NCBI GenBank assembly: GCA_037893225.1
Contig: JAZGUH010000725.1
Location: 248,001 to 312,000 of the forward strand
DNA from: Hippasteria phrygiana
Taxonomy: Eukaryota > Echinodermata > Asteroidea > Valvatida > Goniasteridae
Direction: 5' to 3'
DNA length: 64,000 nucleotides
Below the pieces are notes generated by a model that ran no database searches, had not been told where the DNA came from, and worked only from the letters and a program-made list of their open reading frames with translations. How positions within the stretch are numbered: position 1 is the first letter of the stretch; every line of letters starts with the position of its first letter. The position numbers were made by a program, and so were the translations under genes. Shown here piece by piece: positions 37,501-49,500 of this stretch.

Positions 37501-40500
37501 AATTGATAATAATCTTGTCTACTTTTATTCTGCCAGAAACCGAGACAACAAGAGTGGTTTCCACCGTAACCGAAAGCACGACTGGTGCTGTCAAGACAAC
37601 CGAAGAAGTGAAAACTACCACCGTTACAACTGCTGCCGGGGAAGAGCTGACCACAGTCACAACATCAGTGCCGCTTGTGTCCACAACTCCAGGCTACTGC
37701 CTAGAACCAATGGGTGAACAGGCAGGACTTGAAGTAGAGCAATCTGCTGATGGCAAGTCCAGCCTTGACGAGACTACCGGAACATGGAAGATACCAGCGC
37801 CGATAACAGAGGACAGAGCAAAGACACCAAAGCTGGTGACCGAGTTTTCCAAAGTGTCGGTTGTCACGGGTATTAGACTGACCAACGTGGCAGACGGTCT
37901 TGGCTTTGTGCCGACTGAGACCATTGTGATGACTCTGGCAGTGTCCTACAGGAGTCCAGGAGAGGAGGAGTTCCTTGAAGTTCCAGAGGAGAAGACAGGT
38001 CAAGCGGTAAGTGGTTGAATCTTTTGCAAGAAATATCGGTGTTGGTGTAGATTGGTGATTTGGCCTAAAACTTGGCCGTTGGAGTGGTGGCGTAACTGAG
38101 TTGTATTTTCTTTCATTTTGCAGCTTGTGACATTGACTCTGGAGCCCGAAATGGCCGAGACTTATCTCTTGCCCGAAGTGTCTTCTCTGGATGGTGTGAC
38201 CGGCATTCGTCTAGAGGTAGTCGGAATTAGTGGGGCCAATTCCACAAACCTAGTTGTAGACATTCTGGGCTGTGTAAAAGGTGAGTAAGATTGGAATCAG
38301 AAATGTTTAATTTGGCTAGAGCAGAAGCCCGAGCCGATGGGATGCTTTTGAGGAAAAAAAATAGTGTGGTGTGAGATCTTGAACACTGACGGGTTTTTGT
38401 TTTGGTGTCATATTTGTTTGGTTTTTGTAATAGAATTGTCTACTGGAGCTCCTGCAAGAGACCAGTCACAAACCGTGCCGACCAAAGTCATAGTAACCAC
38501 AACAAATGTTGTGACAACTCCCCTCGGGACAACAACGGAGGAATCAACAACAATCAAAACAACATTGCCAGCCCTGTCTTCAACAGCAGGTAAGACCAGT
38601 ATCCTAACGGGGTGAACATTTTGGCTGGCTGGTAATCTGGGTACAGCCAATTGATAATAATCTTGTCTACTTTTATTCTGCCAGAAACCGAGACAACAAG
38701 AGTGGTTTCCACCATAACCGAAAGCACGACTGGTGCTGTCAAGACAACCGAAGAAGTGAAAAGTACCACCGTTACAACTGCTGCCGGGGAAGAGCTGACC
38801 ACAGTCACAACATCAGTGCCGCTTGTGTCCACAACTCCAGGCTACTGCCTAGAACCAATGGGTGAACAGGTAGGACTTGAAGTAGAGCAATCTGCTGATG
38901 GCAAGTCCAGCCTTGACGAGACTACCGGAACATGGAAGATACCAGCGCCGATAACAGAGGACAGAGCAAAGACACCAAAGCTGGTGACCGAGTTTTCCAA
39001 AGTGTCGGTTGTCACGGGTATTAGACTGACCAACGTGGCAGACGGTCTTGGCTTTGTGCCGACTGAGACCATTGTGATGACTCTGGCAGTGTCCTACAGG
39101 AGTCCAGGAGAGGAGGAGTTCCTTGAAGTTCCAGAGGAGAAGACAGGTCAAGCGGTAAGTGGTTGAATCTTTTGCAAGAAATATTGGTGTTGGTGTAGAT
39201 TGGTGATTTGGCCTAAAACTTGGCCGTTGGAGTGGTGGCGTAATTGAGTTGTATTTTCTTTCATTTTGCAGCTTGTGACATTGACTCTGGAGCCCGAAAT
39301 GGCCGAGACTTATCTCTTGCCCGAAGTGTCTTCTCTGGATGGTGTGACCGGCATTCGTCTAGAGGTAGTCGGAATCAGTGGGGCCAATTCCACAAACCTA
39401 GTTGTAGACATTCTGGGCTGTGTAAAAGGTGAGTAAGATTGGAATCAGAAATGTTTAATTTGGCTAGAGCAGAAGCCCGAGCCGATGGGATGCTTTTGAG
39501 GAAAAAAAATAGTGTGGTGTGAGATCTTGAACACTGACGGGTTTTTGTTTTGGTGTCGTATTTATTTGGTTTTTGTAATAGAATTGTCTACTGGAGCTCC
39601 TGCAAGAGACCAGCCACAAACCGTGCCGACCAAAGTCATAGTAACCACAACAAATGTTGTGACAACTCCCCTCGGGACAACAACGGAGGAATCAACAACA
39701 ATCAAAACAACATTGCCAGCCCTGTCTTCAACAGCAGGTAAGACCAGTATCCTAACGGGGTGAACATTTTGGCTGGCTGGTAATCTGGGTACAGCCAATT
39801 GATAATAATCTTGTCTACTTTTATTCTGCCAGAAACCGAGACAACAAGAGTGGTTTCCACCGTAACCGAAAGCACGACTGGTGCTGTCAAGACAACCGAA
39901 GAAGTGAAAACTACCACCGTTACAACTGCTGCCGGGGAAGAGCTGACCACAGTCACAACATCAGTGCCGCTTGTGTCCACAACTCCAGGCTACTGCCTAG
40001 AACCAATGGGTGAACAGGCAGGACTTGAAGTAGAGCAATCTGCTGATGGCAAGTCCAGCCTTGACGAGACTACCGGAACATGGAAGATACCAGCGCCGAT
40101 AACAGAGGACAGAGCAAAGACACCAAAGCTGGTGACCGAGTTTTCCAAAGTGTCGGTTGTCACGGGTATTAGACTGACCAACGTGGCAGACGGTCTTGGC
40201 TTTGTGCCGACTGAGACCATTGTGATGACTCTGGCAGTGTCCTACAGAAGTCCAGGAGAGGAGGAGTTCCTTGAAGTTCCAGAGGAGAAGACAGGTCAAG
40301 CGGTAAGTGGTTGAATCTTTTGCAAGAAATATCGGTGTTGGTGTAGATTGGTGATTTGGCCTACGTTGGAGTGGTGGCGTAACTGAATTGTATTTTCTTT
40401 CATTTTGCAGCTTGTGACATTGACTCTGGAGCCCGAAATGGCTGAGACTTATCTCTTGCCCGAAGTGTCTTCTCTGGATAATGTGACCGGCATTCATCTA

Positions 40501-43500
40501 GAGGTAGTCGGAATCAGTGGGGCCAATTCCACAAACCTAGTTGTAGACATTCTGGGCTGTGTAAAAGGTGAGTAAGATTGGAATCAGAAATGTTTAATTT
40601 GGCTAGAGCCGAAGCCCGAGCTGATGGGATGCTTTTGAGATAAAAAAATAGTGTGGTGTGAGATCTTGAACACTGACGGGTTTTTGTTTTGGTGTCATAT
40701 TTGTTTGGTTTTTGTAATAGAATTGTCTACTGGAGCTCCTGCAAGAGACCAGTCACAAACCGTGCCGACCAAAGTCATAGTAACCACAACAAATGTTGTG
40801 ACAACTCCCCTCGGGACAACAACGGAGGAATCAACAACAATCAAAACAACATTGCCAGCCCTGTCTTCAACAGCAGGTAAGACCAGTATCCTAACGGGGT
40901 GAACATTTTGGCTGGCTGGTAATCTGGGTACAGCCAATTGATAATAATCTTGTCTACTTTTATTCTGCCAGAAACCGAGACAACAAGAGTGGTTTCCACC
41001 ATAACCGAAAGCACGACTGGTGCTGTCAAGACAACCGAAGAAGTGAAAAGTACCACCGTTACAACTGCTGCCGGGGAAGAGCTGACCACAGTCACAACAT
41101 CAGTGCCGCTTGTGTCCACAACTCCAGGCTACTGCCTAGAACCAATGGGTGAACAGGCAGGACTTGAAGTAGAGCAATCTGCTGATGGCAAGTCCAGCCT
41201 TGACGAGACTACCGGAACATGGAAGATACCAGCGCCGATAACAGAGGACAGAGCAAAGACACCAAAGCTGGTGACCGAGTTTTCCAAAGTGTCGGTTGTC
41301 ACGGGTATTAGACTGACCAACGTGGCAGACGGTCTTGGCTTTGTGCCGACTGAGACCATTGTGATGACTCTGGCAGTGTCCTACAGGAGTCCAGGAGAGG
41401 AGGAGTTCCTTGAAGTTCCAGAGGAGAAGACAGGTCAAGCGGTAAGTGGTTGAATCTTTTGCAAGAAATATCGGTGTTGGTGTAGATTGGTGATTTGGCC
41501 TAAAACTTGGCCGTTGGAGTGGTGGCGTAACTGAGTTGTATTTTCTTTCATTTTGCAGCTTGTGACATTGACTCTGGAGCCCGAAATGGCCGAGACTTAT
41601 CTCTTGCCCGAAGTGTCTTCTCTGGATGGTGTGACCGGCATTCGTCTAGAGGTAGTCGGAATTAGTGGGGCCAATTCCACAAACCTAGTTGTAGACATTC
41701 TGGGCTGTGTAAAAGGTGAGTAAGATTGGAATCAAAAATGTTTAATTTGGCTAGAGCAGAAGCCCGAGCCGATGGGATGCTTTGAGATAAAAAAATAGTG
41801 TGGTGTGAGATCTTGAACACTGACGGGTTTTTGTTTTGGTGTCGTATTTGTTTGGTTTTTGTAATAGAATTGTCTACTGGAGCTCCTGCAAGAGACCAGT
41901 CACAAACCGTGCCGACCAAAGTCATAGTAACCACAACAAATGTTGTGACAACTCCCCTCGGGACAACAACGGAGGAATCAACAACAATCAAAACAACATT
42001 GCCAGCCCTGTCTTCAACAGCAGGTAAGACCAGTATCCTAACGGGGTGAACATTTTGGCTGGCTGGTAATCTGGGTACAGCCAATTGATAATAATCTTGT
42101 CTACTTTTATTCTGCCAGAAACCGAGACAACAAGAGTGGTTTCCACCGTAACCGAAAGCACGACTGGTGCTGTCAAGACAACCGAAGAAGTGAAAACTAC
42201 CACCGTTACAACTGCTGCCGGGGAAGAGCTGACCACAGTCACAACATCAGTGCCGCTTGTGTCCACAACTCCAGGCTACTGCCTAGAACCAATGGGTGAA
42301 CAGGCAGGACTTGAAGTAGAGCAATCTGCTGATGGCAAGTCCAGCCTTGACGAGACTACCGGAACATGGAAGATACCAGCGCCGATAACAGAGGACAGAG
42401 CAAAGACACCAAAGCTGGTGACCGAGTTTTCCAAAGTGTCGGTTGTCACGGGTATTAGACTGACCAACGTGGCAGACGGTCTTGGCTTTGTGCCGACTGA
42501 GACCATTGTGATGACTCTGGCAGTGTCCTACAGGAGTCCAGGAGAGGAGGAGTTCCTTGAAGTTCCAGAGGAGAAGACAGGTCAAGCGGTAAGTGGTTGA
42601 ATCTTTTGCAAGAAATATCGGTGTTGGTGTAGATTGGTGATTTGGCCTACGTTGGAGTGGTGGCGTAACTGAATTGTATTTTCTTTCATTTTGCAGCTTG
42701 TGACATTGACTCTGGAGCCCGAAATGGCTGAGACTTATCTCTTGCCCGAAGTGTCTTCTCTGGATAATGTGACCGGCATTCGTCTAGAGGTAGTCGGAAT
42801 CAGTGGGGCCAATTCCACAAACCTAGTTGTAGACATTCTGGGCTGTGTAAAAGGTGAGTAAGATTGGAATCAGAAATGTTTAATTTGGCTAGAGCCGAAG
42901 CCCGAGCCGATGGGATGCTTTTGAGATAAAAAAATAGTGTGGTGTGAGATCTTGAACACTGACGGGTTTTTGTTTTGGTGTCATATTTGTTTGGTTTTTG
43001 TAATAGAATTGTCTACTGGAGCTCCTGCAAGAGACCAGTCACAAACCGTGCCGACCAAAGTCATAGTAACCACAACAAATGTTGTGACAACTCCCCTCGG
43101 GACAACAACGGAGGAATCAACAACAATCAAAACAACATTGCCAGCCCTGTCTTCAACAGCAGGTAAGACCAGTATCCTAACGGGGTGAAAATTTTGGCTG
43201 GCTGGTAATCTGGGTACAGCCAATTGATAATAATCTTGTCTACTTTTATTCTGCCAGAAACCGAGACAACAAGAGTGGTTTCCACCATAACCGAAAGCAC
43301 GACTGGTGCTGTCAAGACAACCGAAGAAGTGAAAAGTACCACCGTTACAACTGCTGCCGGGGAAGAGCTGACCACAGTCACAACATCAGTGCCGCTTGTG
43401 TCCACAACTCCAGGCTACTGCCTAGAACCAATGGGTGAACAGGCAGGACTTGAAGTAGAGCAATCTGCTGATGGCAAGTCCAGCCTTGACGAGACTACCG

Positions 43501-46500
43501 GAACATGGAAGATACCAGCGCCGATAACAGAGGACAGAGCAAAGACACCAAAGCTGGTGACCGAGTTTTCCAAAGTGTCGGTTGTCACGGGTATTAGACT
43601 GACCAACGTGGCAGACAGTCTTGGCTTTGTGCCGACTGAGACCATTGTGATGACTCTGGCAGTGTCCTACAGGAGTCCAGGAGAGGAGGAGTTCCTTGAA
43701 GTTCCAGAGGAGAAGACAGGTCAAGCGGTAAGTGGTTGAATCTTTTGCAAGAAATATCGGTGTTGGTGTAGATTGGTGATTTGGCCTAAAACTTGGCCGT
43801 TGGAGTGGTGGCGTAACTGAGTTGTATTTTCTTTCATTTTGCAGCTTGTGACATTGACTCTGGAGCCCGAAATGGCCGAGACTTATCTCTTGCCCGAAGT
43901 GTCTTCTCTGGATGGTGTGACCGGCATTCGTCTAGAGGTAGTCGGAATTAGTGGGGCCAATTCCACAAACCTAGTTGTAGACATTCTGGGCTGTGTAAAA
44001 GGTGAGTAAGATTGGAATCAAAAATGTTTAATTTGGCTAGAGCAGAAGCCCGAGCCGATGGGATGCTTTGAGATAAAAAAATAGTGTGGTGTGAGATCTT
44101 GAACACTGACGGGTTTTTGTTTTGGTGTCGTATTTGTTTGGTTTTTGTAATAGAATTGTCTACTGGAGCTCCTGCAAGAGACCAGTCACAAACCGTGCCG
44201 ACCAAAGTCATAGTAACCACAACAAATGTTGTGACAACTCCCCTCGGGACAACAACGGAGGAATCAACAACAATCAAAACAACATTGCCAGCCCTGTCTT
44301 CAACAGCAGGTAAGACCAGTATCCTAACGGGGTGAACATTTTGGCTGGCTGGTAATCTGGGTACAGCCAATTGATAATAATCTTGTCTACTTTTATTCTG
44401 CCAGAAACCGAGACAACAAGAGTGGTTTCCACCGTAACCGAAAGCACGACTGGTGCTGTCAAGACAACCGAAGAAGTGAAAACTACCACCGTTACAACTG
44501 CTGCCGGGGAAGAGCTGACCACAGTCACAACATCAGTGCCGCTTGTGTCCACAACTCCAGGCTACTGCCTAGAACCAATGGGTGAACAGGCAGGACTTGA
44601 AGTAGAGCAATCTGCTGATGGCAAGTCCAGCCTTGACGAGACTACCGGAACATGGAAGATACCAGCGCCGATAACAGAGGACAGAGCAAAGACACCAAAG
44701 CTGGTGACCGAGTTTTCCAAAGTGTCGGTTGTCACGGGTATTAGACTGACCAACGTGGCAGACGGTCTTGGCTTTGTGCCGACTGAGACCATTGTGATGA
44801 CTCTGGCAGTGTCCTACAGGAGTCCAGGAGAGGAGGAGTTCCTTGAAGTTCCAGAGGAGAAGACAGGTCAAGCGGTAAGTGGTTGAATCTTTTGCAAGAA
44901 ATATCGGTGTTGGTGTAGATTGGTGATTTGGCCTAAAACTTGGCCGTTGGAGTGGTGGCGTAACTGAGTTGTATTTTCTTTCATTTTGCAGCTTGTGACA
45001 TTGACTCTGGAGCCCGAAATGGCCGAGACTTATCTCTTGCCCGAAGTGTCTTCTCTGGATGGTGTGACCGGCATTCGTCTAGAGGTAGTCGGAATTAGTG
45101 GGGCCAATTCCACAAACCTAGTTGTAGACATTCTGGGCTGTGTAAAAGGTGAGTAAGATTGGAATCAGAAATGTTTAATTTGGCTAGAGCAGAAGCCCGA
45201 GCCGATGGGATGCTTTTGAGGAAAAAAAATAGTGTGGTGTGAGATCTTGAACACTGACGGGTTTTTGTTTTGGTGTCATATTTGTTTGGTTTTTGTAATA
45301 GAATTGTCTACTGGAGCTCCTGCAAGAGACCAGTCACAAACCGTGCCGACCAAAGTCATAGTAACCACAACAAATGTTGTGACAACTCCCCTCGGGACAA
45401 CAACGGAGGAATCAACAACAATCAAAACAACATTGCCAGCCCTGTCTTCAACAGCAGGTAAGACCAGTATCCTAACGGGGTGAACATTTTGGCTGGCTGG
45501 TAATCTGGGTACAGCCAATTGATAATAATCTTGTCTACTTTTATTCTGCCAGAAACCGAGACAACAAGAGTGGTTTCCACCATAACCGAAAGCACGACTG
45601 GTGCTGTCAAGACAACCGAAGAAGTGAAAAGTACCACCGTTACAACTGCTGCCGGGGAAGAGCTGACCACAGTCACAACATCAGTGCCGCTTGTGTCCAC
45701 AACTCCAGGCTACTGCCTAGAACCAATGGGTGAACAGGTAGGACTTGAAGTAGAGCAATCTGCTGATGGCAAGTCCAGCCTTGACGAGACTACCGGAACA
45801 TGGAAGATACCAGCGCCGATAACAGAGGACAGAGCAAAGACACCAAAGCTGGTGACCGAGTTTTCCAAAGTGTCGGTTGTCACGGGTATTAGACTGACCA
45901 ACGTGGCAGACGGTCTTGGCTTTGTGCCGACTGAGACCATTGTGATGACTCTGGCAGTGTCCTACAGGAGTCCAGGAGAGGAGGAGTTCCTTGAAGTTCC
46001 AGAGGAGAAGACAGGTCAAGCGGTAAGTGGTTGAATCTTTTGCAAGAAATATTGGTGTTGGTGTAGATTGGTGATTTGGCCTAAAACTTGGCCGTTGGAG
46101 TGGTGGCGTAATTGAGTTGTATTTTCTTTCATTTTGCAGCTTGTGACATTGACTCTGGAGCCCGAAATGGCCGAGACTTATCTCTTGCCCGAAGTGTCTT
46201 CTCTGGATGGTGTGACCGGCATTCGTCTAGAGGTAGTCGGAATCAGTGGGGCCAATTCCACAAACCTAGTTGTAGACATTCTGGGCTGTGTAAAAGGTGA
46301 GTAAGATTGGAATCAGAAATGTTTAATTTGGCTAGAGCAGAAGCCCGAGCCGATGGGATGCTTTTGAGGAAAAAAAATAGTGTGGTGTGAGATCTTGAAC
46401 ACTGACGGGTTTTTGTTTTGGTGTCGTATTTATTTGGTTTTTGTAATAGAATTGTCTACTGGAGCTCCTGCAAGAGACCAGCCACAAACCGTGCCGACCA

Positions 46501-49500
46501 AAGTCATAGTAACCACAACAAATGTTGTGACAACTCCCCTCGGGACAACAACGGAGGAATCAACAACAATCAAAACAACATTGCCAGCCCTGTCTTCAAC
46601 AGCAGGTAAGACCAGTATCCTAACGGGGTGAACATTTTGGCTGGCTGGTAATCTGGGTACAGCCAATTGATAATAATCTTGTCTACTTTTATTCTGCCAG
46701 AAACCGAGACAACAAGAGTGGTTTCCACCGTAACCGAAAGCACGACTGGTGCTGTCAAGACAACCGAAGAAGTGAAAACTACCACCGTTACAACTGCTGC
46801 CGGGGAAGAGCTGACCACAGTCACAACATCAGTGCCGCTTGTGTCCACAACTCCAGGCTACTGCCTAGAACCAATGGGTGAACAGGCAGGACTTGAAGTA
46901 GAGCAATCTGCTGATGGCAAGTCCAGCCTTGACGAGACTACCGGAACATGGAAGATACCAGCGCCGATAACAGAGGACAGAGCAAAGACACCAAAGCTGG
47001 TGACCGAGTTTTCCAAAGTGTCGGTTGTCACGGGTATTAGACTGACCAACGTGGCAGACGGTCTTGGCTTTGTGCCGACTGAGACCATTGTGATGACTCT
47101 GGCAGTGTCCTACAGAAGTCCAGGAGAGGAGGAGTTCCTTGAAGTTCCAGAGGAGAAGACAGGTCAAGCGGTAAGTGGTTGAATCTTTTGCAAGAAATAT
47201 CGGTGTTGGTGTAGATTGGTGATTTGGCCTACGTTGGAGTGGTGGCGTAACTGAATTGTATTTTCTTTCATTTTGCAGCTTGTGACATTGACTCTGGAGC
47301 CCGAAATGGCTGAGACTTATCTCTTGCCCGAAGTGTCTTCTCTGGATAATGTGACCGGCATTCATCTAGAGGTAGTCGGAATCAGTGGGGCCAATTCCAC
47401 AAACCTAGTTGTAGACATTCTGGGCTGTGTAAAAGGTGAGTAAGATTGGAATCAGAAATGTTTAATTTGGCTAGAGCCGAAGCCCGAGCTGATGGGATGC
47501 TTTTGAGATAAAAAAATAGTGTGGTGTGAGATCTTGAACACTGACGGGTTTTTGTTTTGGTGTCATATTTGTTTGGTTTTTGTAATAGAATTGTCTACTG
47601 GAGCTCCTGCAAGAGACCAGTCACAAACCGTGCCGACCAAAGTCATAGTAACCACAACAAATGTTGTGACAACTCCCCTCGGGACAACAACGGAGGAATC
47701 AACAACAATCAAAACAACATTGCCAGCCCTGTCTTCAACAGCAGGTAAGACCAGTATCCTAACGGGGTGAACATTTTGGCTGGCTGGTAATCTGGGTACA
47801 GCCAATTGATAATAATCTTGTCTACTTTTATTCTGCCAGAAACCGAGACAACAAGAGTGGTTTCCACCATAACCGAAAGCACGACTGGTGCTGTCAAGAC
47901 AACCGAAGAAGTGAAAAGTACCACCGTTACAACTGCTGCCGGGGAAGAGCTGACCACAGTCACAACATCAGTGCCGCTTGTGTCCACAACTCCAGGCTAC
48001 TGCCTAGAACCAATGGGTGAACAGGCAGGACTTGAAGTAGAGCAATCTGCTGATGGCAAGTCCAGCCTTGACGAGACTACCGGAACATGGAAGATACCAG
48101 CGCCGATAACAGAGGACAGAGCAAAGACACCAAAGCTGGTGACCGAGTTTTCCAAAGTGTCGGTTGTCACGGGTATTAGACTGACCAACGTGGCAGACGG
48201 TCTTGGCTTTGTGCCGACTGAGACCATTGTGATGACTCTGGCAGTGTCCTACAGGAGTCCAGGAGAGGAGGAGTTCCTTGAAGTTCCAGAGGAGAAGACA
48301 GGTCAAGCGGTAAGTGGTTGAATCTTTTGCAAGAAATATCGGTGTTGGTGTAGATTGGTGATTTGGCCTAAAACTTGGCCGTTGGAGTGGTGGCGTAACT
48401 GAGTTGTATTTTCTTTCATTTTGCAGCTTGTGACATTGACTCTGGAGCCCGAAATGGCCGAGACTTATCTCTTGCCCGAAGTGTCTTCTCTGGATGGTGT
48501 GACCGGCATTCGTCTAGAGGTAGTCGGAATTAGTGGGGCCAATTCCACAAACCTAGTTGTAGACATTCTGGGCTGTGTAAAAGGTGAGTAAGATTGGAAT
48601 CAAAAATGTTTAATTTGGCTAGAGCAGAAGCCCGAGCCGATGGGATGCTTTGAGATAAAAAAATAGTGTGGTGTGAGATCTTGAACACTGACGGGTTTTT
48701 GTTTTGGTGTCGTATTTGTTTGGTTTTTGTAATAGAATTGTCTACTGGAGCTCCTGCAAGAGACCAGTCACAAACCGTGCCGACCAAAGTCATAGTAACC
48801 ACAACAAATGTTGTGACAACTCCCCTCGGGACAACAACGGAGGAATCAACAACAATCAAAACAACATTGCCAGCCCTGTCTTCAACAGCAGGTAAGACCA
48901 GTATCCTAACGGGGTGAACATTTTGGCTGGCTGGTAATCTGGGTACAGCCAATTGATAATAATCTTGTCTACTTTTATTCTGCCAGAAACCGAGACAACA
49001 AGAGTGGTTTCCACCGTAACCGAAAGCACGACTGGTGCTGTCAAGACAACCGAAGAAGTGAAAACTACCACCGTTACAACTGCTGCCGGGGAAGAGCTGA
49101 CCACAGTCACAACATCAGTGCCGCTTGTGTCCACAACTCCAGGCTACTGCCTAGAACCAATGGGTGAACAGGCAGGACTTGAAGTAGAGCAATCTGCTGA
49201 TGGCAAGTCCAGCCTTGACGAGACTACCGGAACATGGAAGATACCAGCGCCGATAACAGAGGACAGAGCAAAGACACCAAAGCTGGTGACCGAGTTTTCC
49301 AAAGTGTCGGTTGTCACGGGTATTAGACTGACCAACGTGGCAGACGGTCTTGGCTTTGTGCCGACTGAGACCATTGTGATGACTCTGGCAGTGTCCTACA
49401 GGAGTCCAGGAGAGGAGGAGTTCCTTGAAGTTCCAGAGGAGAAGACAGGTCAAGCGGTAAGTGGTTGAATCTTTTGCAAGAAATATCGGTGTTGGTGTAG

